Shown piece after piece: positions 35,563 to 44,354 of a DNA stretch of 59,297 nt. The stretch is taken from the NCBI GenBank assembly GCA_038317095.1, contig JBBQBB010000013.1, forward strand, positions 1 through 59,297, read 5' to 3'. The notes beneath the pieces were generated by a model. It was not told where the DNA came from. It saw only the letters and a list, made by a program, of their open reading frames with translations, and ran no database searches. The stretch comes from JAGXTF01 sp038317095 (GTDB taxonomy: Bacteria > Bacteroidota > Bacteroidia > NS11-12g > UBA955). The translations under genes were made by a program, and so were the position numbers. Each line of letters opens with the position of its first letter. Position 1 is the stretch's first letter.

Positions 35563-36096
35563 TTAACCGAAATATAAACCTATCTCTGCTTTTAAGAAAT
35601 TAATTGCCTTTTCCGTGGGTTGTTCGCCTGTTATCATAAGTTTTTCAATAATGGCTTTACTTAGGTCTGTCGAGGTTGCATTTTCTGCCAAATCTGAGGC
35701 GCATATATTAATAAGCGCAATAACTTGTTCTTTTACTACACGGATTACGTTCCAAGCTTGATTTGAAATGTATACTTGCTGAGATAAATTGTAATTGAAC
35801 TCCTGTTGGATGTGATTTATCATGGTGTGTTTCAATGCCAAGGCACTTATTTGCGGTTGGTTGTCGGAAAGTATTAATTGTTGGGGGCTTATTCTTTCAA
35901 GAAATAATACAAGTCTTTCGTAGGCTTGAAGTTTCATGGGAGAAAGCAAGTTCTGGCTTTGTTGCCTTAGTTCTAATCTCAGTTTTGCAATATTCTCATC
36001 GCTTTGATTCTTTAATAAAAAATAGGCTGTAAAAAATACAACAATTGCCGGCAGAATGTATTTTATAATCTCAAGTGTTATTGATAATGCGTCCAT
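35563..36096 (-). CDS. Conserved hypothetical membrane-anchored protein
   Basis: This 177-residue protein has one N-terminal membrane helix (about 10-28) and then a soluble, mostly helical domain with a predicted coiled coil at 30-55 (Glu-Asn-Ile-Ala-Lys-Leu-Arg-Leu-Glu-Leu-Arg). The rest contains Leu-Gln-Ala-Tyr-Glu-Arg-Leu-Val-Leu-Phe-Leu-Glu-Arg, an amphipathic helix. It resembles small anchored proteins I have seen conserved in Bacteroidetes, but I cannot name a function. It sits three bases upstream of the mutase gene in the same direction and is probably co-transcribed, though a functional link is only an inference. Confidence 0.65.
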   Translation of the reverse strand: MDALSITLEIIKYILPAIVVFFTAYFLLKNQSDENIAKLRLELRQQSQNLLSPMKLQAYERLVLFLERISPQQLILSDNQPQISALALKHTMINHIQQEFNYNLSQQVYISNQAWNVIRVVKEQVIALINICASDLAENATSTDLSKAIIEKLMITGEQPTEKAINFLKAEIGLYFG

Positions 36097-36260
36097 ATTA
36101 CGATACGCAAATTAACGATTTATTTTCAATTTATTTTATACCTAATTTGTAAAATTAACCATTTCACAAAAAAAATGACAACGGTAGTTGCCATTTCTAC
36201 CCAAAGACCTAGGCTTAATTGCTGTTATTCCTATTCTTAAAAGTGCATAATTGGTGTTGG

Positions 36261-36288
36261 TTGCCTGTTTGTTTATTGTCTATCTTTG
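36261..36288 (+). promoter_or_regulatory. Putative promoter (TTG-17-TATCTTTG) of the IscA-family gene
   Basis: TTG at 36261-36263, a 17-base spacer and TATCTTTG at 36281-36288 fit the Bacteroidetes -33/-7 pattern. The ATG at 36301 follows 12 bases later. Confidence 0.5.
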
Positions 36289-36300
36289 CGTATTGGGTCT

Positions 36301-36651
36301 ATGGAAACTGAAATAGAATTGACGGCTGCTCCTGTTACTTTCTCGGCAAATGCCTTATTGGAGCTTGAAAACTTAAAATTGCTGCATAGTGAAGCAAACC
36401 AATATTTAAGGGTGGGTGTAAAAGGTGGAGGCTGCTCTGGCATGAGTTATTTATTGGCTTACGATCAAAAACAGGAAAGAGATAATGAATATATTATCCA
36501 TGAAATCCCGGTAATCATTGATAAGGCGCACGTTATGTATGTATTGGGTATGGAAATAGACTGGACCAATGGATTGAACAATAGAGGTTTTGAATTTTTA
36601 AACCCAAATGCCAAATCTACCTGTGGTTGTGGTGAATCATTTTCGACCTAA
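36301..36651 (+). CDS. Iron-sulfur cluster assembly accessory protein (IscA/ErpA family)
   Basis: This 116-residue A-type carrier delivers Fe-S clusters to apo-proteins. The three conserved cysteines are visible: one in Gly-Gly-Cys-Ser-Gly-Met-Ser and two in Thr-Cys-Gly-Cys-Gly-Glu near the C-terminus. Length and spacing are those of IscA/ErpA/SufA. I choose the ATG at 36301; a TTG at 36286 lies inside the promoter's -7 box. The gene stands alone, with no suf or isc genes nearby, and is followed by an FtsX-type permease gene in the same direction after 64 bases. Confidence 0.9.
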   Translation: METEIELTAAPVTFSANALLELENLKLLHSEANQYLRVGVKGGGCSGMSYLLAYDQKQERDNEYIIHEIPVIIDKAHVMYVLGMEIDWTNGLNNRGFEFLNPNAKSTCGCGESFST

Positions 36652-36715
36652 AAAAGATTCATTTTGCAGAAATTAGCAATTCTAAGAAAAATCCAATTTG
36701 TAATTTTACAGAATC

Positions 36716-37948
36716 TTGAATTTTATTGAGAAAGTTGGGCTCGGTTTTGAAAGCATTAAGTCAAATGCCGCAAGGGCTTTTATTACATGCACCATTATTG
36801 CTATTGGTATTATGGCGCTAGTAGGGATTTTAACATCCATAGACGGCATGAAGGCTGCGATTACCAAAACTTTTAGCAGAATGGGTTCCCAAAGTTTTAA
36901 CATTAGAAATTCGGGTGCCATCCAGCGCAGAGGGGGTCCAGGCGAAGTGGTAGATAAGAAGCCTATAAGTTATATACAAGCCACTAGATTTAAAACCAAT
37001 TTTAATTATCCAGCTAGAGTGTCCATTTCTAAAAATGCCAATATGGCGGCCAAAGTAAGATTTAAAAAAGCCGAAACAAACCCAAATGTGGCAATCATTG
37101 GAATTGATGAGAATTATTTGATAACATCAGGTTATGAAATTTCGAAAGGCAGGAATTTTACCGAAAATGATATTTTGCTTGGCTTACCTATAGTCTTGAT
37201 AGGCAAGGATGTATCTTACACATTGAATGGTAAAAAAAGTTTGTTGGATTCGGAAATAATGGTTTCTGGCAAACGCTATAAGGTTATAGGGCAATTAACG
37301 GAAAAAGGCAGTAGCCTAGGCATGTCTGGCGGAGATCGGATAGTTTTTTTGCCCGTTACTTGTGCTAGACAAGACTTTAGTGGTTTTTCAGAGAACTACC
37401 GCATCAATATTGCAGTGAATGAAGTAAAAGAATTAGACCCAGCCATGGATGAAGCCTATTTGACGATGCGCCGAATTCGCAATCTAAAAGTGAATGATGC
37501 TGACAATTTTATAGTAGTGAAGAGTGATGCATTGGCAAAAGAAGCCATTGGTAATTTGGGGTCAATTTCTTTGGTAGGCATCGTTATTGCTATTATTACT
37601 TTATTGGGCGCATCGGTAAGTTTAATGAATATTATGTTGGTTTCGGTTACCGAAAGAACCAAGGAAATCGGCATTCGAAAATCATTAGGCGCCAGTATAT
37701 CTAGCATTCGCGGTCAATTTCTTACAGAGGCCATTGTGATTTGTCAAATAGGTGGATTGGTAGGTATCATTTTAGGTATTATTGGAGGCAATTTGGTAAG
37801 TATGGGCATCGGCGTAGGATTTGTTATCCCTTGGTTTTGGATTTTCGTAGCTTTGGTAGTCTGCTCAGCGGTAGGTTTGGGGGCCGGAATTTATCCCGCA
37901 AATAAGGCTGCCAAACTGGATCCAATTGAGGCCCTAAGGCACGAATAA
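36716..37948 (+). CDS. ABC transporter permease (MacB/FtsX family)
   Basis: This 410-residue inner-membrane protein has an N-terminal helix near 22-44, a large periplasmic domain (~45-280) and three C-terminal helices with the FtsX-domain motif Thr-Glu-Arg-Thr-Lys-Glu-Ile-Gly-Ile-Arg-Lys. It ends with Asp-Pro-Ile-Glu-Ala-Leu-Arg-His-Glu, typical of MacB/LolC-type permeases. Such proteins use a LolD/MacB-type ATPase for lipoprotein release or export; no ATPase gene is adjacent. The start is the TTG at 36716: an in-frame stop lies five codons upstream and the next ATG would remove part of the first helix. The substrate is unknown. Confidence 0.85.
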   Translation: MNFIEKVGLGFESIKSNAARAFITCTIIAIGIMALVGILTSIDGMKAAITKTFSRMGSQSFNIRNSGAIQRRGGPGEVVDKKPISYIQATRFKTNFNYPARVSISKNANMAAKVRFKKAETNPNVAIIGIDENYLITSGYEISKGRNFTENDILLGLPIVLIGKDVSYTLNGKKSLLDSEIMVSGKRYKVIGQLTEKGSSLGMSGGDRIVFLPVTCARQDFSGFSENYRINIAVNEVKELDPAMDEAYLTMRRIRNLKVNDADNFIVVKSDALAKEAIGNLGSISLVGIVIAIITLLGASVSLMNIMLVSVTERTKEIGIRKSLGASISSIRGQFLTEAIVICQIGGLVGIILGIIGGNLVSMGIGVGFVIPWFWIFVALVVCSAVGLGAGIYPANKAAKLDPIEALRHE

Positions 37949-37970
37949 AAAAGGCAACCGAAGTTGCCTT
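37947..37970 (-). terminator. Rho-independent terminator after gcvT (and after the permease gene)
   Basis: Perfect arms AAGGCAAC (37951-37958) and GTTGCCTT (37963-37970) enclose a loop that reads TTCG on the minus strand, followed there by six T. It lies directly after the permease stop and 25 bases after the gcvT stop, so it may serve both strands. Confidence 0.8.
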
Positions 37971-37994
37971 ATATTGTTTTCTTTTATTTGGGGT

Positions 37995-39092
37995 TTACAT
38001 AAATGGAATTTTAGTAACCACTGCCTTTATTAATTTTCCGCGTATTTCAATAAAAATTTCTGAGCCAGCAGCAGCAAAAGACGATGCTACATAACCCATA
38101 CCTATGGGTTTGTTCATTGAAGGGCTCATTGTTCCACTCGTAACTTCGCCAATATGGGTTCCATCGGCATCACATATCGGATAGTGTTGTCTTGGAATTC
38201 CTTTTTCCACCAATTCAAATCCAACCAATTTTTTGGTAGGTTTATTGTCTTTTATGTTTTTATGAAATTGGTCATTTACAAACGGATGATTAAATTTCGT
38301 AATCCAGCCCAATCCAGCTTCAATTGGGGACGTTGTATCATCGATATCGTTTCCATATAAGCAAAACCCTTTTTCCAATCTCAGTGTATCTCTAGCACCC
38401 AATCCTATGGGTTTAATATCGAATTCAGCACCGGCTGTAAAAACGGCATCCCAAAGTTTTCTCGCATCCCCATTTTTTACGTATAGTTCAAACCCGCCAG
38501 CACCCGTATAACCAGTATTGCTAATGATTACATCTGAAATTCCAGCAACACTACCTTCTGTGAAATGGTAGTATGGAATTTGTGTTAAATCGGTAGTCGT
38601 TAATTTTTGAATGCTCTTTTCTGCATTCGGACCTTGAATTGCCAACAGGCTATAATCATCACTCACATTGGTAATGGATGCGTTATAATTAGCATTGTAT
38701 TTAGAAATCCAATCAAAATCTTTATCTATATTGGATGCATTAACAACCAGCATGTATTTTTCTGGCCCATATCTGTACACAAGCAAATCATCCACTATTC
38801 CACCTTGGTCATTGGGCAAACATGAATATTGGACCCTGCCGTCTGATAAGGAGGAGACATCGTTGCTTGTTACAAATTCTATCAAATTATAGGCGTTGGG
38901 ACCTTCTATAATAAATTCTCCCATATGGCTTACATCAAAAACACCAACAGAATTTCTCACTGCCAAATGTTCTTGAATAAGATTGTTATACAATACAGGC
39001 ATGTTGTAACCGGCAAAAGGCACCATTTTGGCCCCCAGTGAAATATGCAGGTCGCTAAGTGCGGTGCTTCTAAGTGCTGTAGTTTCAGTCAT
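37995..39092 (-). CDS. gcvT: Aminomethyltransferase (glycine cleavage T protein)
   Basis: This 365-residue protein moves the aminomethyl group from the H protein to tetrahydrofolate, releasing ammonia, in the glycine cleavage system. The N-terminal Gly-Ala-Lys-Met-Val-Pro-Phe-Ala-Gly-Tyr, Val-Ser-His-Met-Gly-Glu, Asn-Thr-Gly-Tyr-Thr-Gly and Gly-Leu-Gly-Ala-Arg-Asp-Thr-Leu-Arg-Leu-Glu motifs are those of GcvT, including folate-site residues. The length fits. gcvP and gcvH are not adjacent, and no glycine riboswitch is visible in the 47 bases upstream. A TAAATTTG -7 element lies 14 bases before the ATG, and a TTCG-loop terminator follows. Confidence 0.95.
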   Translation of the reverse strand: MTETTALRSTALSDLHISLGAKMVPFAGYNMPVLYNNLIQEHLAVRNSVGVFDVSHMGEFIIEGPNAYNLIEFVTSNDVSSLSDGRVQYSCLPNDQGGIVDDLLVYRYGPEKYMLVVNASNIDKDFDWISKYNANYNASITNVSDDYSLLAIQGPNAEKSIQKLTTTDLTQIPYYHFTEGSVAGISDVIISNTGYTGAGGFELYVKNGDARKLWDAVFTAGAEFDIKPIGLGARDTLRLEKGFCLYGNDIDDTTSPIEAGLGWITKFNHPFVNDQFHKNIKDNKPTKKLVGFELVEKGIPRQHYPICDADGTHIGEVTSGTMSPSMNKPIGMGYVASSFAAAGSEIFIEIRGKLIKAVVTKIPFM

Positions 39093-39106
39093 AGTATTTA
39101 GTTTCG

Positions 39107-39114
39107 CAAATTTA
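39107..39114 (-). promoter_or_regulatory. Putative -7 element (TAAATTTG) of gcvT
   Basis: TAAATTTG on the minus strand, 14 bases before the gcvT ATG, fits TAnnTTTG. No clear -33 box was seen. Confidence 0.4.
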
Positions 39115-39139
39115 GGTTTTGTAATCGTAATTCATGTCC

Positions 39140-39676
39140 TTATTTAATTATTACTGGAAATTCAACATCCACATCTGATTCTCCTGGATCGCAGGTGCCA
39201 TTTTTTACCCCTGGTTGATGCCGCAATGTAATGCGCAACTTGCAATGTCCTTTGGTTACAGCTGTAAATTCTGATTCTAAGCCAATTGGGAATGTACCGT
39301 CGGAATCCTTGATTTTTATGGTTAAATTATTGGGCGTTGATGCAAAACAAACAAGATGGTTTTTTGCTTCTTGCCGAATTTCAGACGTTAAATCTTTGGT
39401 TGTTGAACTGCTTTCGTCCAAAAAATCGAGATTGGCTGTATAAACCTGCCCAGAATCTAATTTTAGCGTATCTGCGAGCAAAGGAGCATCTCCTCCATCT
39501 CCATCAGGGTCTTTCCAAGAATAGTTTCCTGTGCTTACTGTTGATTTGTACAAGTGAATAATTACCGTTGTAATCAATTCGCTTTCCTCCTTTTTTTTCT
39601 TACAAGCCTGAAAATTGAAAGCCATAAAAAGCGTTAAAATAAAGAACGCAAAGCCTAAAAATTTATTTTTTATCAT
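39140..39676 (-). CDS. Lipoprotein partner of the TonB receptor
   Basis: The product is about 178 residues from the ATG at 39676; an upstream ATG at 39703 adds nine residues before a normal signal peptide. The lipobox ends Phe-Gln-Ala-Cys-Lys-Lys-Lys-Lys. The mature protein has Asp-Pro-Asp-Gly-Asp-Gly-Gly-Asp, an acidic Asp-rich loop that could bind a metal such as calcium, then Asp-Glu-Ser-Ser-Ser and Leu-Thr-Ser-Glu-Ile-Arg-Gln-Glu-Ala. I associate such lipoproteins with TonB receptor genes in Bacteroidetes. It overlaps the receptor gene's end by about 14 bases, so the two are translationally coupled. A surface ligand-binding role in uptake is an inference. Confidence 0.68.
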   Translation of the reverse strand: MIKNKFLGFAFFILTLFMAFNFQACKKKKEESELITTVIIHLYKSTVSTGNYSWKDPDGDGGDAPLLADTLKLDSGQVYTANLDFLDESSSTTKDLTSEIRQEAKNHLVCFASTPNNLTIKIKDSDGTFPIGLESEFTAVTKGHCKLRITLRHQPGVKNGTCDPGESDVDVEFPVIIK

Positions 39677-41960
39677 GATATATTTGTTTAATGTTCTGTT
39701 CATTGTGGTGGTGAAAATTCCATATCAACCTGAAGTAGATATTTCTACCGGGCATGTTTATGAAATAACGGAATCTGTCTAAATAATTTCGATATTCTTT
39801 GTTCAATATATTGTCGACACCTATGATAAATTGGTAGTTTTGTTTTTTAAATAAACCAACAAACGTAGCGCTACCATTGAAAAGGGTATAGCCTGCCGGT
39901 GGGGGTATATAATCCGTTCCAGAAGTATAGAATTTTTGTCTAAAAACGTGTTCAGTTTGTAAGTTTAATCCCAAAATTGCATTTCTGTATGTGAGGCCAA
40001 TTTCAGATTTTATGGGTGGTAAAAAAGCAGGATATCTATGGTTTTCTATGTTTTTAGCGTATAAAAATGATTGTGAAAATTTCATCTCGAAATGTGAATT
40101 TATTTGCAATAACCAATTTAATTCTGCACCCGTAAATAGACTGTTAAACTGTTGATACTGATAAGAAGGAAATGCGCCCCGAACCGTAAGAATAGGCATA
40201 GAATCAGGTGTTAAATTGATAAAATTTTGGATATAATTAGAATAAATTTGAAGGTATATATTGCTTTTTTGAGAATAATAATTGAATGTAGTCGCCGCTT
40301 TATAAGTTATTTCCTTTTTTAAATTCGCATTTCCCTGTTCAAAAGCTGCTGCCCCATGATGCACACCATAGCTGTATAATTCATTAAACCAAGGAAAACG
40401 AAATAATCTTCCCAAATCAAATTTCCAAATAGATTTTCTTTTGTAAATTTCACCAGTCCAAGCCATAGCTGTTCCCGCATTTGTTTTTTTAGTATGGATC
40501 TGCTTAACTCCAGAATTGGCATTGGCCGAAAAAGCATAAATCTCGGAACGCACAGTTACTGTATGTTTGAAATGTGCAGCCTTTCTTTCCAACAAGAAAA
40601 ATGCAGCTTGGTTAATGGCTTGAAAATCGGGGATAAAGTAATAGCCGCCATATCTATTTAAATAGCCTGTTCCTTGTAACCCCATTTCTATATTTAAATT
40701 CGGTTTGATTTTGATTTGTTTTCCCACTTGACAATTGGCACTCAATAAGGAAATATTTAGTTGCGGAAAGTTTATGGTTCTTACTCTGTGTAGGTCAAAT
40801 TCTTTCCTTTCATCATATTGTATTGCGCCTACAAAATAATTTTGACCATTGGTTTTAAGTTGAATTTTTTTCGTTCTAAATTGACTGTGCAATACCGTTT
40901 GTTTGGGTGCTTTAATACTGTACGAAAAGTTTCCAGAAATGGGAACTGTAGATTTAATTCTATCCAGTAAATCTTGCACGTTGCCAATGTGCGATCCTGT
41001 ATAAATACCTCCTTCTTGGCAATAGAATGTGCCATCGATAAAAATTTGGGTTTTATTTGAGGTCTTTCGCATTCCGCCAGAAAACATAGTTTCAACCAAG
41101 CCAGTATTGGGTAAAATATAACCTGGGGTTTGGTAATTGCCAGCTTTTCTGAAACTTAAGTTAGAGAAATAAGTATGCGAATTGCTGGCTGGTTTGTGCA
41201 AATATTTGCTAAATATATTTAATTGATTGCCATTGGTTTGGTATCCTGTGCCAGAAGAAATGTCTGTTTCCCCTGGGTGCCCTATTTTTTCATTACGCAG
41301 TTCAATATAGCCGCCAGCGGCATCCGCACATCGGGTTAAAACCGCTGCACCTGTAACTAATTCCAGCGCATCAAAAGCAGTTCCATTCGTTTCGGGGCCA
41401 TGGTCCGAGCCCCATTGTTGCCCATTCTGTTTAATTCCATTCACAAAAATAGGAAGCCGCATGCCAGTTAATCCTTGAGACATAGGCTTAGAAATGGTAT
41501 TTCCACTGCGAATGCTTCTAATACCTGGAATTAGTTCAAGCTGATCCGCTAAGTTTTTTCCTGATTCCTTTAACGCAATTTCATCCTCCTTAATTTGTAG
41601 AGGGTCAAATTTCTTCTGGTTTATTTGAATATTTGCAATTCTTTGGAGAGTGGGTTCCAAATAAATAACAATAGCAGTATCTGAGTTTATTTTTATATTG
41701 AAATGGGTGTGTTTGAAATATTCTAAATCAAGTTCTAATTCAACCAAGCTGTGGCACAGATTTTTTATTTCAAATTGCCCTTTAAAATTCGAAATGGTTT
41801 TTAAATGGCCGATTTCAATAAAGACTTCAGCATATGGCAACGGCAGGGAATCTGTTTTTGAAAGGATTATTCCGGACAAGCGGAGCCTACATGTATTTTG
41901 AGAATACACATTCACTGTAAAAAACAGCAATAAGCAATATGCAATTGATTTTATATTCAC
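39663..41960 (-). CDS. TonB-dependent outer-membrane receptor
   Basis: This 765-residue receptor has a signal peptide (Tyr-Cys-Leu-Leu-Leu-Phe-Phe) and a carboxypeptidase-regulatory-like N-domain at about 25-110. The plug domain contains Arg-Leu-Pro-Ile-Phe-Val-Asn-Gly-Ile-Lys-Gln-Asn-Gly-Gln-Gln-Trp-Gly-Ser-Asp-His, and a beta barrel follows. The Gln-Gln-Trp-Gly-Ser-Asp-His segment resembles receptors I associate with metal (zinc/copper) uptake. I prefer the GTG start at 41960, which puts a clean signal peptide first; a TTG at 41999 adds 13 residues. The gene lies between a His/Cys-rich small protein and a lipoprotein in one minus-strand operon, consistent with import of a metal or metal complex. 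The ligand is not proven. Confidence 0.83.
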   Translation of the reverse strand: MNIKSIAYCLLLFFTVNVYSQNTCRLRLSGIILSKTDSLPLPYAEVFIEIGHLKTISNFKGQFEIKNLCHSLVELELDLEYFKHTHFNIKINSDTAIVIYLEPTLQRIANIQINQKKFDPLQIKEDEIALKESGKNLADQLELIPGIRSIRSGNTISKPMSQGLTGMRLPIFVNGIKQNGQQWGSDHGPETNGTAFDALELVTGAAVLTRCADAAGGYIELRNEKIGHPGETDISSGTGYQTNGNQLNIFSKYLHKPASNSHTYFSNLSFRKAGNYQTPGYILPNTGLVETMFSGGMRKTSNKTQIFIDGTFYCQEGGIYTGSHIGNVQDLLDRIKSTVPISGNFSYSIKAPKQTVLHSQFRTKKIQLKTNGQNYFVGAIQYDERKEFDLHRVRTINFPQLNISLLSANCQVGKQIKIKPNLNIEMGLQGTGYLNRYGGYYFIPDFQAINQAAFFLLERKAAHFKHTVTVRSEIYAFSANANSGVKQIHTKKTNAGTAMAWTGEIYKRKSIWKFDLGRLFRFPWFNELYSYGVHHGAAAFEQGNANLKKEITYKAATTFNYYSQKSNIYLQIYSNYIQNFINLTPDSMPILTVRGAFPSYQYQQFNSLFTGAELNWLLQINSHFEMKFSQSFLYAKNIENHRYPAFLPPIKSEIGLTYRNAILGLNLQTEHVFRQKFYTSGTDYIPPPAGYTLFNGSATFVGLFKKQNYQFIIGVDNILNKEYRNYLDRFRYFINMPGRNIYFRLIWNFHHHNEQNIKQIYHDKK

Positions 41961-42007
41961 CTTAAACCCATAATTGTCAATTGTTTTTGACAATAACAAT
42001 CCCCGAA

Positions 42008-42313
42008 TTATACTGGTATTGTGGGTGGTGATTTATTTGGGTTTAAAGATATTTTTAAACCGATTTTTGCCTTTTCGTAGAATATTGAATGTTGAGCAAA
42101 TTTAGAAATTGAATAAGAAATATGAAATCCAATCTCTAATTTGCCGAGGTCAAAATTAAAATCGCAAAGATTGCATTTCTCAGAATATGAACTTCCGGTG
42201 GTTGTTTGATAATTTTTATTTTTATGGCAATGGTGAACCCAATCTCTAGGAAAGAGAGTAATACTATAAATACATAGCAAACAGACCGCAATATATTTAG
42301 CAATTCTTTGCAT
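42008..42313 (-). CDS. Small secreted His/Cys protein, possible metal binder
   Basis: This 101-residue protein has a hydrophobic N-terminus (signal peptide or anchor, about 5-20), then Trp-Val-His-His-Cys-His-Lys and further on Cys-Asn-Leu-Cys-Asp-Phe. These are two Cys/His clusters able to bind zinc or copper. The remainder has no domain I know. The start is the ATG at 42313, which overlaps the upstream stop by one base (TGATG). It lies directly upstream of the TonB receptor gene, nine bases from its most upstream possible start. Position and residues suggest a periplasmic metal-binding helper, but this is inference. Confidence 0.6.
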   Translation of the reverse strand: MQRIAKYIAVCLLCIYSITLFPRDWVHHCHKNKNYQTTTGSSYSEKCNLCDFNFDLGKLEIGFHISYSISKFAQHSIFYEKAKIGLKISLNPNKSPPTIPV

Positions 42314-42639
42314 CAAGGCATTTCCTGCAACATATTGGTCATTTCTCTCAATTCATCTCTGTTGTATTGGTTGTCCGATTTTCGGCACAAACTAATAAAA
42401 TATGAGAGATTTTCTTCTTGTGATTCAGCCTCTTCTAAAAATGCCAATTCAAAGCCTTCATGAGACTCCAAATGCTGCCATAAAAGTCTCAAAGCGCGCG
42501 TTACCAGTGGGTCATTTTCTTTTAAAGCATATTCCCTTGCTTTTTGAATCAAGGGTATCAATTTGTCAGATTTTATGGCGGATTTTTCAACCTGGTCAAC
42601 AATGCCATCTAGTATTTTATTAGCCTCAGCAGTATTCAT
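42313..42639 (-). CDS. Hypothetical small helical protein
   Basis: The product is about 108 residues from the ATG at 42639 and is predicted to be all-helical, with many Glu, Leu and Lys (for example Leu-Glu-Ser-His-Glu-Gly-Phe-Glu-Leu-Ala-Phe-Leu-Glu-Glu) and no signal peptide, so it is cytosolic. It is the first gene of the TonB receptor operon: a TAACTTTG promoter element lies nine bases upstream and its stop overlaps the next start. I recognise no family. It may be a conserved housekeeping protein that happens to lead the operon, or a cytosolic accessory protein. Confidence 0.6.
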   Translation of the reverse strand: MNTAEANKILDGIVDQVEKSAIKSDKLIPLIQKAREYALKENDPLVTRALRLLWQHLESHEGFELAFLEEAESQEENLSYFISLCRKSDNQYNRDELREMTNMLQEMP

Positions 42640-42648
42640 AATAAAATG

Positions 42649-42656
42649 CAAAGTTA
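42649..42656 (-). promoter_or_regulatory. Putative -7 element (TAACTTTG) of the TonB receptor operon
   Basis: TAACTTTG on the minus strand fits TAnnTTTG and lies nine bases before the ATG at 42639, in the short gap after the EamA transporter gene. Confidence 0.42.
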
Positions 42657-42672
42657 ACCATTGATTTTGATT

Positions 42673-43584
42673 TTACTCGCCTAATCTGTTTTTAAAGCTT
42701 AAAACTCTCTTATCGCTGGTTAATACCAACCAGACGCCAAACAAAACCATCGCTATAAGAAACAATTTTTCGAAGGTTATGTTATCACGCCCCAAAAAAA
42801 CGGCAATGAGTGTTGCCAATATGGGTTGCAAATAAATATAAATACCTACCAAAGAGGGGCTACCATGCTTTACGCCATATGCATTTAACAGATACACCAA
42901 AAAGCTAGTGAAAATTAGCGTGTATCCTATTTTTAGCCAAATATCTGTTGGGATAGCCGAAAAATTTGCTGTAACTAAAGATGTTGCACCGAATGGAGCA
43001 ATGAGCAGAACGCCTATGCCAAATGTAATTCTATTTACTGTAATGGGTTTGTATTTGTGAACCAGTTTTTTAACATATACCAAATACACGGCGTAAAAGG
43101 CGGCATTTACGGCCACCCAAATGTCGCCTATTAAAGTAGCCGACGAAAAGTGTATGCCATTTGAAGAAATGAGCAATATGGCGCCAATTGTGCCAATAAG
43201 CAAACCCAAAATTGTATTTATCGTCGGTTGTTTTCGGTTTCTTATATGGTCAATTATAGCCACAAACATGGGTGTTACCATCATTAGTACCGCCCCGTTA
43301 ATGGGCTTGGTTAAACTTAACCCTTTAAAAAACATGAGCATGTTTGCAGAAGTTCCAAAAAAAGCACACACCAAAAATAGGAACCCATCGGATTTAATAT
43401 CTATTTTTTCGCGCCCAACGAAAAAGCCCAAAACATTAAACAGCAATGCTGCAACTATTATTCTTAACCAAACAAATGCTTCAGGTGTTAGATAGTTAGG
43501 CATAATTTGTCCAGCCCAACTGAAAAGAATGGCGTATAATAAGGAAACTAAAAACAACGAAATATGCACTCCTATTTTGCTCAT
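42673..43584 (-). CDS. EamA/DMT-family transporter
   Basis: This 303-residue inner-membrane protein has about ten predicted helices arranged as two EamA repeats of five, typical of drug/metabolite transporters that export amino acids, nucleotides or other small molecules. Pro-Glu-Ala-Phe-Val-Trp-Leu-Arg in the first repeat and Lys-Pro-Ile-Asn-Gly-Ala-Val-Leu-Met are family-like. The start is the ATG at 43584, which overlaps the stop of the upstream DjlA-like gene as ATGA, so the two are co-translated. The substrate is not visible. Confidence 0.85.
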   Translation of the reverse strand: MSKIGVHISLFLVSLLYAILFSWAGQIMPNYLTPEAFVWLRIIVAALLFNVLGFFVGREKIDIKSDGFLFLVCAFFGTSANMLMFFKGLSLTKPINGAVLMMVTPMFVAIIDHIRNRKQPTINTILGLLIGTIGAILLISSNGIHFSSATLIGDIWVAVNAAFYAVYLVYVKKLVHKYKPITVNRITFGIGVLLIAPFGATSLVTANFSAIPTDIWLKIGYTLIFTSFLVYLLNAYGVKHGSPSLVGIYIYLQPILATLIAVFLGRDNITFEKLFLIAMVLFGVWLVLTSDKRVLSFKNRLGE

Positions 43585-44327
43585 GCCCAACCTTTTCGCC
43601 TTTTAATTCCCTCATAGGCTTTGTTAACTTTTACAAACTTCTCTTGGGCAGCTTTCTTTTCGCCCTCGTTTAATCCGAGCAATCTGTCTGGGTGAAAACG
43701 CATGGCCATTTTTCGATAAGCTTTTTTTACTTCCTCCTCATTCGCTGTTGCCGAAACATCCAATATCTGAAAATCCGAATCAGGACTCGAAAAGAACATG
43801 GCTTGTAAAGACATAAAGTCGGAATTTGTAATGCCAAGTTGAACTCCTATATATGTAAGCATTTGCAGTTCTTGTGCATTTATATCATCATCGGCCTTAC
43901 TTATTCTAAATAATATATGCATCAATTCTAGCCGTTGGCTATAATGCATCCGGTTCCTTGTTTGTCTGCAAACCAACCCTACATCCTGTCTTTCTTTTAT
44001 TAACTCTCTAAGAACCAATAACATTTGGCGTGCATTAGCTTCTCCGTATGTGCGCACCAACATACGCTTAACCAAGTCAAGTTCACTTTTCATGGCTGTG
44101 CCGTCGGCATTCATAATTGCCGCTATAAGCACCAAAAGCGCCATGCCAAAATCTGGTTGCTGGCCTGTTTGTGGTTTTTTACCAGGTTCTAAACTTTCAC
44201 TTTCTGCCGATTTCTCTGAAGTAATAAAATCAACATACATTCCCAACAAAAAACCTACAACGGCACCAGGAATACCGCTTGAAATAAAACCGATTACCGC
44301 ACCTACCAAGGCAATTTGAATTTTCAA
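43581..44327 (-). CDS. DjlA-like membrane co-chaperone (TerB + J-domain)
   Basis: This 248-residue protein has an N-terminal Gly-rich membrane segment (about 5-32), a central TerB-like helical domain (~55-165) and a C-terminal J-domain (~182-248) with an intact His-Pro-Asp in Met-Arg-Phe-His-Pro-Asp-Arg. That is the DjlA plan: an inner-membrane J protein that recruits DnaK. The start codon is TTG at 44327 because no ATG precedes the membrane helix. It is followed by the EamA gene with an ATGA overlap. It also serves as a useful contrast to the HPD-less J-like protein at 10899. Confidence 0.82.
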   Translation of the reverse strand: MKIQIALVGAVIGFISSGIPGAVVGFLLGMYVDFITSEKSAESESLEPGKKPQTGQQPDFGMALLVLIAAIMNADGTAMKSELDLVKRMLVRTYGEANARQMLLVLRELIKERQDVGLVCRQTRNRMHYSQRLELMHILFRISKADDDINAQELQMLTYIGVQLGITNSDFMSLQAMFFSSPDSDFQILDVSATANEEEVKKAYRKMAMRFHPDRLLGLNEGEKKAAQEKFVKVNKAYEGIKRRKGWA

Positions 44328-44354
44328 ATTTTTGTTTTTAAAAGGTATATGAAA

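Noticed and set aside
39093..39139. Glycine riboswitch before gcvT
   Set aside because: Only 47 bases separate gcvT from the next gene and no paired aptamer structure is visible.
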